DNA of 64,000 nucleotides from Adlercreutzia caecimuris B7 (GCF_000403355.2 NZ_KE159646.1:2367790-2431789); one strand, 5' to 3'; numbered from the stretch's first letter, positions 7,445 through 15,513 are shown. Translations and numbers: made by a program. Notes: generated by a model not told the origin, from the letters alone.

Positions 7445-9346
7445 ATGCTCACCGCAGACATCGAGAAAACGTACCCCGCGGCGAAGACCCTGGTGAAGGC
7501 CCGGGCGGCCAGCCGCATCCACGCGAAGGACGCCACGCTCTACGAGTTCTCCGACGAGGCGCGGGCGTGCGCGGCCGGCTACATGGGCTGGACCGACCTG
7601 GCCACCGATCCCAAGTGCGACCTGGAGGCCGTGCGCGCCTTCGCCGACGAGGCCGTGGAGGCGGGCATCGACACCATCCTGCTCATCGGCCAGGGCGGCT
7701 CCACCCAGGCCCCCATGACCATCACCAAGTACAACAAGCACGACTCCAACCGCGTGAAGTTCCGCACGCTGGACTCCGACTCGCCGGTGCGCGTGCGCGA
7801 GATGCTCACCATGTGCGACCCCCGCCGCACCCTCGTGGTCATCTCGTCGAAGAGCGGCGGCACCATCGAGCCGCGCATGCTGCTGGAGGCCGTGCGCGCC
7901 TCCTTCGAGAGGGAGCTGGGCGACCATGTGGCGCGCCACCTGGTGGCCATCACCGACCCGGGCAGCGACTTGGAGGCCCAGGCCCGCGCCGAGGGCTGGC
8001 GCGCGGTCTTCCCCGGCGAGCCCACCGTGGGCGGCCGCTTCTCGGCCCTGTCGGTGTTCGGCCTGGTGCCGGCGGCGCTCGCCGGCATCGACCTGGAGGC
8101 GTTCATGGCCCACGCGCGCCAGGCCGAGGAGGCCTGCTCCGAGGACGCCATCGACAACCCGGCCATAGGGCTGGCGGCCTTCCTCTACGACAACTACTGC
8201 AGGGGCCGCAACAAGTTCTCGTTCCTCACCCCCAAGCGCGGGCGCGTGCTGGGGCTGTGGATCGAGCAGCTGGTGGCCGAGTCGCTCGGCAAGGAGGGGC
8301 AGGGCGTGCTCCCGAACATCGAGATCGACCCGCTGCTGCTCACCGAGGACCCGGGCGACCGCACGGTCATCATGTACCAGACCCAGACCGACCTGTGGGA
8401 CGAGCGCCGCAACTTCGAGATGAGCCTGGCCTACATCGACCCGGCCATCCCGCGCCTGAGCTACCGCATCGACACGGTGGAGGAGCTCGCGGAGCACTTC
8501 GTCATGTGGGAGTACGCCATCGCCATGTGCGGCTACCTCATGGGCGTGTGCCCCTTCGACCAGCCCGACGTGGCCGCGGCCAAGGCCGAGGTGCTGGGCA
8601 TCCTCGAGAACGGCGAGCCCGCGCCCGCCTTCGACGAGGTGTTCACCGAGCGCGTGGACATGGGCCGGGCGGAGGTGAGCCTCGCCCCCGTGTTCGAGGG
8701 CTGCGAGGACCTGCACGAGGCGCTCTACGCGCTGCTGTCCTCCATCCAGCCGGGCGACTTCTTCGCGCTGAACGCCTTCCTCCCCTTCACGGGCGAGGGG
8801 CGCCGCGAGGCCATCGAGCAGATCCGCCACGGCGTGGCCGAGTCCTTCGGCGTATCGTCGTGTTTGGAGGTGGGGCCGCGCTACTTGCACTCCACCGGCC
8901 AGCTGCAGAAGGGCGGCCCGAACATGGGCGTGTTCCTGATACTCTCGGCCGACGAGCTGAAGGACATCCCGCTGCCCGAGGGCTGCCCGGCGGAGAGCCT
9001 CGGCCAGCTGGCGAAGGCCCAGGCCGCCGGCGACCTGGCGACGCTCGCCAAGCGCGGCCGGCGCTGCGTGCACCTGCACCTGCCCGACAACTCGAGCGTG
9101 ACCCTGCGCCTTCTAGCCCAGGTGGTGGACGACGTGATCGCCGACATCCTCACCGACCGAGCGCTCGCCGAGGCGGCCGCCCTGGCCGAGGACGAGGAGC
9201 TGGCCGAGGCCACGGTGGTGGTGGAGGCGGCCGAGGCGAGCGAGGCCGCCGTGGAGACTGAGTTCGCCGTGGAGCCCGAGCCGGTTCAGGCGGAGGCAGA
9301 AGTCGCGGAGGTTCCGGTCGAGGAAGGTGGCTCGCCCGAGGCGTAG
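7445..9346 (+). CDS. pgi: Glucose-6-phosphate isomerase, Tal-Pgi-fusion type, with acidic C-terminal tail
   Basis: 633 aa. SIS/PGI hallmarks are visible: LIGQGGSTQAP (about 77), SKSGGT (about 137-142), TVGGRFSALSVFGL (about 194-207) and PRYLHSTGQLQKGGPN (about 476-491). The last block and the following RGRRCVHLHL resemble the isomerase half of actinobacterial transaldolase/phosphoglucose-isomerase fusions; no transaldolase is attached or adjacent. It interconverts glucose-6-P and fructose-6-P. The last ~60 residues are an Ala/Glu/Val-rich low-complexity tail not expected in Pgi. Third codon positions are almost all G or C, more extreme than neighbours, consistent with high expression. A GAGGAG site lies just upstream of the ATG. 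Confidence 0.88.
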   Translation: MLTADIEKTYPAAKTLVKARAASRIHAKDATLYEFSDEARACAAGYMGWTDLATDPKCDLEAVRAFADEAVEAGIDTILLIGQGGSTQAPMTITKYNKHDSNRVKFRTLDSDSPVRVREMLTMCDPRRTLVVISSKSGGTIEPRMLLEAVRASFERELGDHVARHLVAITDPGSDLEAQARAEGWRAVFPGEPTVGGRFSALSVFGLVPAALAGIDLEAFMAHARQAEEACSEDAIDNPAIGLAAFLYDNYCRGRNKFSFLTPKRGRVLGLWIEQLVAESLGKEGQGVLPNIEIDPLLLTEDPGDRTVIMYQTQTDLWDERRNFEMSLAYIDPAIPRLSYRIDTVEELAEHFVMWEYAIAMCGYLMGVCPFDQPDVAAAKAEVLGILENGEPAPAFDEVFTERVDMGRAEVSLAPVFEGCEDLHEALYALLSSIQPGDFFALNAFLPFTGEGRREAIEQIRHGVAESFGVSSCLEVGPRYLHSTGQLQKGGPNMGVFLILSADELKDIPLPEGCPAESLGQLAKAQAAGDLATLAKRGRRCVHLHLPDNSSVTLRLLAQVVDDVIADILTDRALAEAAALAEDEELAEATVVVEAAEASEAAVETEFAVEPEPVQAEAEVAEVPVEEGGSPEA

Positions 9347-9405
9347 GACGCCTCTCACTCGCCCTTAACATAACAATTCGGCCTGATAGACCGCGCGCGA
9401 TTTGG

Positions 9406-9434
9406 TTGAAAGTCGCGTTGTATTACACTACACT
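9406..9434 (+). promoter_or_regulatory. Promoter of small toxin-like gene, copy 1
   Basis: TTGAAA (9406-9411), a 17-bp spacer, then TACACT (9429-9434). The same hexamer spacing occurs in copy 2 at 12648-12676. Confidence 0.6.
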
Positions 9435-9454
9435 TGCGCGCACGGACGAGCGGA

Positions 9455-9479
9455 CTGCTTCTTTCGTAGAAGGGAGCAG
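9455..9479 (+). promoter_or_regulatory. 5'-UTR hairpin masking the toxin ribosome site, copy 1
   Basis: An 11-bp stem with two G-U pairs and a 3-nt loop spans the GGGAG ribosome site 2 nt before the ATG at 9482. Copy 2 keeps the same 25-nt hairpin with different paired bases plus one bulge, so structure is conserved more than sequence. Confidence 0.6.
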
Positions 9480-9481
9480 CT

Positions 9482-9565
9482 ATGTACGTGAGCTGGATGG
9501 AACTTCTGACGTTTTGTTTGGTTATCGTAGCGGTGATCGAGTTGACCGTGCGCTTGCGGCAGTAG
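9482..9565 (+). CDS. 27-residue hydrophobic peptide, candidate type I toxin, copy 1
   Basis: ATG to TAG, 27 codons. The peptide begins MYVSWMELL, has a single membrane-spanning core (FCLVIVAVIEL) and ends in a charged RLRQ. Copy 2 differs by four synonymous codons and two conservative substitutions, so the frame is under coding selection. Size, one hydrophobic helix, charged tail, masked ribosome site and an opposing promoter just downstream resemble type I toxins (TxpA/Fst/Hol_Tox-like classes). That function is inferred and no homology is claimed. A membrane peptide with another role, such as a signal or leader peptide, is possible. Confidence 0.7.
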   Translation: MYVSWMELLTFCLVIVAVIELTVRLRQ

Positions 9566-9572
9566 ACGCAGC

Positions 9573-9669
9573 GGGCGGCAATGAAAAAGCCGCCCCTCGC
9601 ATAGGAAGAACGGCTCTTCATCACATTAATCAGGATAATGTGAAGCAGTCGTGCCCGGTTGCAGCGGGC
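9573..9669 (+). terminator. Three-hairpin 3' region of toxin element, copy 1
   Basis: Hairpins lie at 9573-9595 (7-bp stem), 9622-9642 (7-bp stem) and about 9653-9669 (5-bp stem followed by CTTTCC). The last is the best candidate mRNA terminator. The whole region would also be copied by the opposing RNA from 9685-9713, giving complementary structured tails. Confidence 0.4.
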
Positions 9670-9684
9670 TTTCCGCTTGTCCGT

Positions 9685-9713
9685 AGTATATCGCGCAGTA
9701 ACGCGCAAAGCAA
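9685..9713 (-). promoter_or_regulatory. Antisense-RNA promoter of toxin element, copy 1
   Basis: On the minus strand TTGCTT (9713-9708), 17 bp, then TATACT (9690-9685). Transcription would start near 9678 and run leftwards across the three hairpins into the peptide frame. It overlaps the hypF ribosome site region, so hypF must be transcribed from elsewhere or by read-through. Confidence 0.55.
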
Positions 9714-9724
9714 GGGAGCAGCTC

Positions 9725-12301
9725 ATGATCGACGCGGTTGACATTCATGTGAAGGGCATCGTGCAGGGGGTGGGTTTCCGCCCCTTCGTCTATCGGATGG
9801 CGAAGAAGTACCTCATCAACGGCTGGGTGCTGAACGCAGCTGATGGAGTGTACATCCACGCCGAGGGCGAGAGCAAGCTGGTGGACGAGTTCATCATGGA
9901 GCTGTCCGACAACGCGCCGGCTGCCTCGAAGGTGGAGGAGATCGACATCAAGGAAGTGCCTCTGGAGGATTTCGACTCCTTCGAGATTCGCTTCTCCGAC
10001 GACGAGGCCGTGGCCGAGACGACCCTGGTGTCGCCCGAGCTGGCCACCTGCGCCGATTGCGTGGCCGAGCTCTTCAACCCGAATGACCGCCGCTACCGCT
10101 ACCCGTTCATCAACTGCACGAACTGCGGGCCGCGCTTCACCATCATCGATCATTTGCCCTACGACCGCGCCGCCACCTCCATGGCGGCCTTCCCCATGTG
10201 CGAGCGCTGCTCCGCCGAGTATGCCGACCCGCTCGACCGGCGCTTCCACGCCCAGCCCGACGCCTGCTTCGAGTGCGGGCCGTCGGTTACCTGGCGGGTA
10301 GGAGCGGACGGCACGGAGAGCGTGGGCAAGACCCGCGAGGAATCCGATGCCATTTTCGCAGCGGCGGTGGAGATGCTGCTGGCGGGGAAGATCCTGGCGG
10401 TGAAGGGTCTGGGAGGCTTCCATCTGGTGTGCGATGCGAACAATGCCGGTGCGGTGACCGAGTTGCGCCGCCGCAAGCGCCGCGACGGGAAGGCCTTGGC
10501 CGTGATGTCCCAGGGCATGGGCGATGTGCGGGCGCTCTGCCAGGCGGGCGAGGAAGAGGAGGCGGTGCTCACGGGTTCTGCCCGACCCATCGTGTTGCTG
10601 CGCAAGCGACCCGACGGGGCCATCGGCGAAGGCGTGGCCGACGGGCTATCGGAGTTGGGGGTCATGCTTCCCTACACGCCGGTGCAGCACCTGCTCATGC
10701 ACGACTTCGCAGCGGCCTGGTATGCGACGCATCCCGAGGAGGCCGAGGCGGGCGACGTGCCGGGGCGGCAGGTGCCGCTTTTGGTAATGACCTCGGGAAA
10801 CGTGCATGACGAGCCCATCTGCATCGCCGATGAGGAAGCTCGTGAGAAGCTGGCCGGCATCGCCGATGCGTTCTTGGGCAACAACCGCCCTATTCTCACA
10901 CGCTTCGATGACTCGGTGGTGCGGCTTATCCGTGTGGGCGAAACCCCCGAGGGAGCGCCGGAGCTCGCGGTGCAGTTCCTGCGCCGTGCCCGGGGGTTCG
11001 CCCCCGTGCCGCTATCGACGGCAGCTACGGTGACGGCGGCGTCCGAGAACGAGGCGGCTCAAGGGACGGCGACCGGAAGCGGCGCCGCATCTGAGGCGGC
11101 GGCCGACAGCGCCGAGCGTCCTGGTGTGGGCATCGTCTTCGCGACGGGCCCCGAGCAGAAGAATACCTTCACGCTCCTGCGCGGCACCGACGGCTTCGTG
11201 TCCCAGCATATCGGCGACGTGGAAAACGCCGACACCTACGACGCGTGGCTGGCCACCAAGGACCGCTTCGAGAGCCTGTTCGAAATGAAGCCCGCGGCCG
11301 TGGCTTGCGACCTGCATCCCGAGTACCTGACGAGCAAGTGGGCTCACCACCAGGATCTTCCCGTGACTGAGGTGCAGCATCACCATGCCCATATCGTGTC
11401 GGTCATGGCCGAGCACGGCTTGGCCGATGCGGTCTGCGGCATCGCCTTCGACGGCACGGGCTACGGCGCAGATGGCGCCATCTGGGGAGGCGAGGTGCTG
11501 CTCGCGAACCGCACCGACTTCGAGCGCTTCGCCAATTTTGCCTATGTGCCCATGCCCGGCGGTGCGGCGGCTATCAAGCATCCGCTGCGCATGGCCTACG
11601 GTGTGCTGTGGGCCTACGATCTACTGGACCATCCGGCGGCCGTTGAGGCCTTGGCGCCCCTCGGCGAGGAAGCCGAGGTGTGCGATACCATGATCGAGCG
11701 CGGCTTGAACACGCCCATGACCTCCTCCGTCGGCCGCCTGTTCGATGCCGCAAGCGCGCTGCTCGGCATCTGCACCGCCCCGAGTTACGAGGGCGAGGGG
11801 GCTATTCTGCTGGAAGCGGCTATGGAGGTTGCTGGGGCCGATGTTCCCGGCGCTGCCGCAGGCGAGGAGGCGGCCGGCGTGGCCGGCGAGGACGAGCTGG
11901 CGACCCGCGAGCGCTATGCGGTGACGGCCCAGAAGAACGTCGCTACCGAGACGAGCACCGCTGAGGACACCTCGGTGCTCCTGCTGGATGCCGAGCCCAC
12001 GTTCCGCGCCTTGCTGGACGATGTGGCGGCAGGTGTTCCCGCATCGATAATAGCGCGACGCTTTCACGACGCCATGGTGAGCGCCATCGTGATGGCTGCC
12101 GAGCTGGTGCGGGCGCTGTACGGCATTTCGACGGTGGTGTTGTCGGGCGGCGTGTTCATGAACCGCTACCTGGTGGAGCATGTGCTGCCGGCTCTAGCTG
12201 AGGCGGGCTTCACCGCCGCCATCAACCGCGATCTGCCTCCCAACGACGGCTGCATCAGCTTCGGCCAGGCCGCCGTGGCCTCCGCCCGTTCGGAGGAATA
12301 G
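9725..12301 (+). CDS. hypF: Carbamoyltransferase HypF ([NiFe]-hydrogenase maturation)
   Basis: 858 aa from the ATG at 9725 behind AAGGGAG. Domains in order: acylphosphatase (residues 1-90, GIVQGVGFRPFVYR); two zinc fingers (about 100-185, with CADC, CTNC, CERC and CFEC); YrdC-like domain (about 200-400); Kae1-like carbamoyltransferase (about 470-855, with HHHAHIVSVMAEH and the C-terminal GGVFMN). It uses carbamoyl phosphate and ATP to make the thiocarboxamide on HypE that becomes the CN ligands of the hydrogenase Fe. Two Ala/Glu-rich insertions (about 440-480 and 705-755) are probably flexible linkers. hypC and hypD follow; hypA, hypB and hypE are not in the window. Confidence 0.95.
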   Translation: MIDAVDIHVKGIVQGVGFRPFVYRMAKKYLINGWVLNAADGVYIHAEGESKLVDEFIMELSDNAPAASKVEEIDIKEVPLEDFDSFEIRFSDDEAVAETTLVSPELATCADCVAELFNPNDRRYRYPFINCTNCGPRFTIIDHLPYDRAATSMAAFPMCERCSAEYADPLDRRFHAQPDACFECGPSVTWRVGADGTESVGKTREESDAIFAAAVEMLLAGKILAVKGLGGFHLVCDANNAGAVTELRRRKRRDGKALAVMSQGMGDVRALCQAGEEEEAVLTGSARPIVLLRKRPDGAIGEGVADGLSELGVMLPYTPVQHLLMHDFAAAWYATHPEEAEAGDVPGRQVPLLVMTSGNVHDEPICIADEEAREKLAGIADAFLGNNRPILTRFDDSVVRLIRVGETPEGAPELAVQFLRRARGFAPVPLSTAATVTAASENEAAQGTATGSGAASEAAADSAERPGVGIVFATGPEQKNTFTLLRGTDGFVSQHIGDVENADTYDAWLATKDRFESLFEMKPAAVACDLHPEYLTSKWAHHQDLPVTEVQHHHAHIVSVMAEHGLADAVCGIAFDGTGYGADGAIWGGEVLLANRTDFERFANFAYVPMPGGAAAIKHPLRMAYGVLWAYDLLDHPAAVEALAPLGEEAEVCDTMIERGLNTPMTSSVGRLFDAASALLGICTAPSYEGEGAILLEAAMEVAGADVPGAAAGEEAAGVAGEDELATRERYAVTAQKNVATETSTAEDTSVLLLDAEPTFRALLDDVAAGVPASIIARRFHDAMVSAIVMAAELVRALYGISTVVLSGGVFMNRYLVEHVLPALAEAGFTAAINRDLPPNDGCISFGQAAVASARSEE

Positions 12302-12383
12302 GCGGGCTAGCCGAATCGGGGCTGACTTTGCGGGCGGAACCTGCGACAATGGGCGCGAGAAACAGAACTGATTGGAGCAGCCT

Positions 12384-12632
12384 ATGTGTTTGGCAATTCC
12401 CGCTAAGGTGGCGAAGCTCGAAGAGGGCAATCTGGCCACCGTCGATATCCTGGGCGTGACTCGCGAGATTTCCGTAGACCTGACGCCCCAGGCCCATGTG
12501 GGTGACTACGTGCTCGTGCACGCCGGGTTCGCCATCGAAGTGGTGGACGAGCAGTTTGCCCTTGAGACTATCGAGCTGGTGAAGCAGTTCCCCGATTTGG
12601 CCGACCTAGATGAGGCGCCGGCTTTAGCGTAA
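12384..12632 (+). CDS. hypC: Hydrogenase maturation chaperone HypC
   Basis: 82 aa. It starts MCLAIPAKV; the Cys after Met is the essential residue that binds the Fe(CN)2CO unit with HypD. The ATG at 12384 is chosen because the family requires Cys2; an upstream TTG would destroy this. The ribosome site is GGAGCAGC. It lies 82 bp after hypF and before the second small-toxin element. It probably serves the same hydrogenase(s) as HypF and HypD. Confidence 0.95.
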   Translation: MCLAIPAKVAKLEEGNLATVDILGVTREISVDLTPQAHVGDYVLVHAGFAIEVVDEQFALETIELVKQFPDLADLDEAPALA

Positions 12633-12647
12633 AGTGCAAATTACCTG

Positions 12648-12676
12648 TTGATTGGGGTTGTGTATTACACTACACT
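12648..12676 (+). promoter_or_regulatory. Promoter of small toxin-like gene, copy 2
   Basis: TTGATT (12648-12653), 17 bp, then TACACT (12671-12676), matching copy 1 in spacing and -10 sequence. Confidence 0.6.
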
Positions 12677-12695
12677 GGCCCCACGGACGAGCGGA

Positions 12696-12720
12696 CTGCT
12701 TCCTTCGGAGGAAGGAGCAG
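12696..12720 (+). promoter_or_regulatory. 5'-UTR hairpin masking the toxin ribosome site, copy 2
   Basis: A 25-nt hairpin with CTGCT/AGCAG outer and CCTTC/GAAGG inner pairs, one bulged T and a GGAG loop. It sequesters AAGGAG, whereas copy 1 forms an equivalent stem with other bases. Confidence 0.6.
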
Positions 12721-12722
12721 CT

Positions 12723-12806
12723 ATGTACGTGAGCTGGATGGAACTCTTAACGTTTTGTTTGGTTATCGTAGCGGTGATTGAGTTGGCGCTCCGTTTGCGG
12801 CAGTAG
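12723..12806 (+). CDS. 27-residue hydrophobic peptide, candidate type I toxin, copy 2
   Basis: 27 codons with the same start (MYVSWMELL), hydrophobic core and RLRQ end as copy 1. Differences are Thr to Ala and Val to Leu near residues 22-23, plus synonymous changes. A conserved frame with diverged silent positions supports a translated peptide. Membrane toxin or bacteriocin-like action is inferred from architecture only. Confidence 0.7.
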   Translation: MYVSWMELLTFCLVIVAVIELALRLRQ

Positions 12807-12921
12807 CCGTGCGGGCGGCAATGAAAAAGCCGCCCCCTGCATAGAGGACGGCTCTTCATCACATTAGTAACGGTAATGTGAAGCAGTCGTGCCCGCTGCA
12901 CCGGGCTTTCCGCTTGTCCGC

Positions 12922-12950
12922 ATTGTACACCCCTGAAGGAGTGGTTGCAA
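12922..12950 (-). promoter_or_regulatory. Antisense-RNA promoter of toxin element, copy 2
   Basis: On the minus strand TTGCAA (12950-12945), 17 bp, then TACAAT (12927-12922). Its sequence differs from the copy 1 promoter while position and spacing are the same, which argues for selection. Transcription would start near 12915 and run towards the peptide gene. Confidence 0.55.
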
Positions 12951-12952
12951 GA

Positions 12953-14044
12953 ATGGATCATATGCAAGAAGAGCTGAAGGCATTCAAGGATCCGGCCCTG
13001 GCGCGGGGGCTCATTGAGTCCATTCAGACTTTGGCGCCGGAGTCGGCGACGCTGATGGAGGTGTGCGGCACCCATACGGTGGCCATTGCCCGCAACGGCA
13101 TTCGCGGCCTCATGCCGGAAGGGGTGCGTCTGGCCTCGGGGCCGGGGTGCCCCGTGTGCGTGACGAGCAATCACGACATCGACAAGGTGATTGCCCTTGC
13201 CCGTGTACCCGAGGTGACCATCGCCACCTTCGGCGACATGACGCGCGTGCCTGGCTCCTCTTCCAGCCTGCTGGCCGAGCAGGCGGCCGGCCGCGCCGTG
13301 GAGATCGTCTACTCGCCGCTCGACGCGCTGCGCCTGGCCCAGGAAAACCCCGACAAGCAGATCGTCTTCGTGGGAGTGGGCTTCGAGACCACCACCCCGC
13401 TCGTGGCCATGGCCATCAAGCGCGCGAAGGCCGCGGAGCTGAAGAACTTCACCGTGTACGGGGCGCACAAGAACATGCCCGGCGCGCTGGAGGTCATCAT
13501 CAACGATCCTTCGCTGAAGCTGGACGCGCTCATTCTGCCGGGGCATGTGTCTACCATCATCGGTGCGGAACCCTATCGCTTCCTGGCCGAGAAGTACGGC
13601 ATTCCCGGCGTCATCACCGGTTTCGAGCCAGTGGACGTGCTCCAGGGCATCGCCATGATCATGCGCCAGCTGCACGAGGGGCGCGCCGAGATTGAGATTG
13701 CCTATGCCCGCGGCGTAATGCCCGAGGGCAACCCGGTGGCGCTCGCTGCCATCGACGAGGTGTTCGAGACCTGCGCGGCCACCTGGCGCGGCTTGGGCGA
13801 GATTCCCGGCAGCGGTTACCGCATCCGCGACGAGTTCGCCGAGTTCGATGCCATGCGGTGCTTCCAGCCCGAGGTGGAGCCGGTGCGCGAGCACGCTGGC
13901 TGCCGCTGCGGCGACGTGCTGCGCGGCATCATGGCCCCCAACCAGTGCCCGCTCTTCCGCACGGTGTGCACCCCGGAAAACCCCGTCGGCCCCTGCATGG
14001 TCTCAAGCGAGGGCAGCTGCGCGGCCTATTATCGGTATTATTAG
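12953..14044 (+). CDS. hypD: Hydrogenase maturation protein HypD
   Basis: 363 aa from the ATG at 12953 (GAAGGAG 11 nt upstream; an in-frame GTG overlaps that site). Conserved motifs: MEVCGTHT (about 36-43), GPGCPVCVT (about 64-72), VGFETT (about 142) and the C-terminal cysteine cluster (HAGCRCGD, then QCPLF and a further Cys) that ligates a [4Fe-4S] cluster. It forms the Fe(CN)2CO scaffold with HypC. It ends the hyp group; hypE is not downstream as it often is. Confidence 0.95.
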   Translation: MDHMQEELKAFKDPALARGLIESIQTLAPESATLMEVCGTHTVAIARNGIRGLMPEGVRLASGPGCPVCVTSNHDIDKVIALARVPEVTIATFGDMTRVPGSSSSLLAEQAAGRAVEIVYSPLDALRLAQENPDKQIVFVGVGFETTTPLVAMAIKRAKAAELKNFTVYGAHKNMPGALEVIINDPSLKLDALILPGHVSTIIGAEPYRFLAEKYGIPGVITGFEPVDVLQGIAMIMRQLHEGRAEIEIAYARGVMPEGNPVALAAIDEVFETCAATWRGLGEIPGSGYRIRDEFAEFDAMRCFQPEVEPVREHAGCRCGDVLRGIMAPNQCPLFRTVCTPENPVGPCMVSSEGSCAAYYRYY

Positions 14045-14058
14045 ACAAGCTCCTCGTC

Positions 14059-14142
14059 CGGAAAATCACAAATGAAAAATTCGGATTTTCTCAAGTGGAA
14101 AATTCGGAAAATCTAAAATGAAATGTTCGGATTTTCTTAAGT
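14059..14142. repeat. Two 38-bp direct repeats, AT-rich, 46-bp period
   Basis: 14059-14096 and 14105-14142 match at about 33 of 38 positions. Each carries an internal inverted pair GAAAATC...GATTTTC. The block is conspicuously AT-rich for this chromosome and lies directly upstream of the AAA_14 ATPase gene, so it is a candidate operator or recombination site. Each unit also contains an ATG with a 14-18-codon frame, which I regard as incidental. Confidence 0.7.
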
Positions 14143-14209
14143 CACGGGGGAAATACCAGGTAGATGATCTATAATCATACCATTATCGATAACGCTGAAA
14201 GAGGATGCC

Positions 14210-15508
14210 ATGACTGGTGATCTTCCTCCTCGCGATGAGTATATTCCTCGCATCGTGGACGCGCAGGTGCAACGCTATCTCGAGGTTTTCGGCGCGGTGG
14301 AAGTGGCGGGAACTAAGTGGTGCGGCAAAACATGGACGGCTTGCCGTCATGGTGAAAGCGTGAGTTATGTGGATCAGGCGCTTGCGTTGGCCCAGTCCGA
14401 TCCTCAGGCGATGCTGGCGGGCAAGCGGCCCCACGTTATTGACGAATGGCAGTTGGCTCCGCTTATTTGGAATGCCGTGCGTCATGCGGTCGACCGCCAG
14501 CGAGGCTTGAGAGGCGCATGGCTGCTCACGGGCTCATCCACTCCTTTCAAAAAGGACGACGAGCGGGCTCGCGCCCTTCACAGTGGAGCGGGTCGGATCG
14601 GTCGCATTCGCATGCGCCCCATGACGCTCGCCGAGTCGGGCGATTCTACGGCGGCAATCTCTCTGGCGGCGCTCTTCGAAGGGGAATTCTCCCATGCGAC
14701 AGTGCCCGGCGATGCGGCGTCTTTGGCTGCTGCGGTGTGTCGTGGCGGATGGCCCGAAGCTCTTGACCTCACTCCGTCCCAGGCGCAGCTAACGGCGCGT
14801 GAATACCTCAACCTCATCTTCGATGAAAGCGTGCCGCGCCACGGCAAAGATGGGGAGGCGGCCCGAAGAATCGCGCTTTCACTGGCGAGAAATTTGGGGC
14901 AGGCAGCCACCTATAAGACGATTCTGTCCGATATATCCGGCGGCGATGAGCCCCTTATGACTACGACGACACTTGCAACCTACCTGGATTTGCTCAAGAG
15001 CCTGTACTTCGTGGAGGAAGTTCCCGGATGGGTGCCGGAGAAACGTTCGCCTAAGCGGCTGTCGGTAAAGCCGAAGCGCTATTTGGCCGATCCATCGTTG
15101 GCAGTGGCGTTGCTTGGCATGAACGAGCAGGCGCTTCTCGATGATTGGCAGACTTTCGGTCTCGTATTCGAGAACCTCTGCATGCGAGATCTCATGGTAT
15201 ATGCCGGAGCGCATCCCGATATCTCAGCTGTTCCCGTGCGATATTATCGTGACGACAGCGGCTTGGAAGCTGACGCTGTTGTGGAATTGGCGGATGGCCG
15301 ATGGGCGGCTTTCGAATTCAAGCTCGGGGCAGCCAAAACCGATCAGGGCGTGGCCTCGTTGCGACGCCTTCGCGAGAAGGTGACCGCTAACGAAAAGGCT
15401 CGCACACGGCCGCCTGCGTTCATGGCCGTTGTTACGGGAACAGGTGAGTACGCCTATCAACCTGAAGAGGGCATCTACGTGATTCCACTGCGAGCTTTAG
15501 GGGCCTAG
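14210..15508 (+). CDS. AAA_14/DUF4143 ATPase
   Basis: 432 aa. A P-loop is visible at about residues 34-41 (GTKWCGKT) and a Walker B-like stretch HVIDEWQ near 78. The C-terminal half carries a DUF4143-type region ending with a nuclease-like beta-strand pattern ([18 protein letters not shown]), as in related restriction-like folds. These ATPases are widespread, patchily distributed and often horizontally acquired; their role is not established. Base composition is milder in GC than the flanking genes and the upstream AT-rich repeats support acquisition. The ATG at 14210 follows GAAAGAGG. Confidence 0.82.
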   Translation: MTGDLPPRDEYIPRIVDAQVQRYLEVFGAVEVAGTKWCGKTWTACRHGESVSYVDQALALAQSDPQAMLAGKRPHVIDEWQLAPLIWNAVRHAVDRQRGLRGAWLLTGSSTPFKKDDERARALHSGAGRIGRIRMRPMTLAESGDSTAAISLAALFEGEFSHATVPGDAASLAAAVCRGGWPEALDLTPSQAQLTAREYLNLIFDESVPRHGKDGEAARRIALSLARNLGQAATYKTILSDISGGDEPLMTTTTLATYLDLLKSLYFVEEVPGWVPEKRSPKRLSVKPKRYLADPSLAVALLGMNEQALLDDWQTFGLVFENLCMRDLMVYAGAHPDISAVPVRYYRDDSGLEADAVVELADGRWAAFEFKLGAAKTDQGVASLRRLREKVTANEKARTRPPAFMAVVTGTGEYAYQPEEGIYVIPLRALGA

Positions 15509-15513
15509 ACGCT

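Larger units (their letters stand above)
9419..9683. repeat. Small-toxin element, copy 1 (direct repeat of 12659-12921)
   Basis: A ~265-bp segment between pgi and hypF. It is repeated in the same orientation between hypC and hypD at high identity over its whole length. In order it holds a promoter -10 region, a hairpin covering the ribosome site (9455-9479), a 27-codon frame, a hairpin with GGGCGGC/GCCGCCC arms (9573-9595), a CACATTA/TAATGTG hairpin (9622-9642) and a GCCCG/CGGGC hairpin (about 9653-9669). A minus-strand promoter stands at its right end. Together the two copies bracket hypF-hypC. Confidence 0.85.
12659..12921. repeat. Small-toxin element, copy 2 (direct repeat of 9419-9683)
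   Basis: It has the same architecture as copy 1: masked ribosome site (12696-12720), 27-codon frame, GGGCGGC/GCCGCCC hairpin (12813-12835), CACATTA/TAATGTG hairpin (about 12860-12880) and GCCCG/CGGGC hairpin (about 12890-12905). It separates hypC from hypD, genes normally adjacent, so the element was probably inserted or duplicated into the hyp locus. Confidence 0.85.

Noticed and set aside
7337..9079. A 580-codon minus-strand frame over pgi
   Set aside because: Antisense shadow of a high-GC3 gene; repetitive Leu/Ala/Gly/His/Arg composition, no ribosome site or domain.
9419..12921. Composite transposon made by the two small-toxin elements as flanking repeats
   Set aside because: The repeats are direct, short and lack a transposase or terminal inverted repeats; the contents (hypF, hypC) are ordinary core maturation genes.
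14072..14176. Two short frames (14 and 18 codons) inside the AT-rich direct repeats
   Set aside because: They arise because the repeat contains ATG and similar codons; the second reads through into unrelated sequence and neither has a ribosome site.
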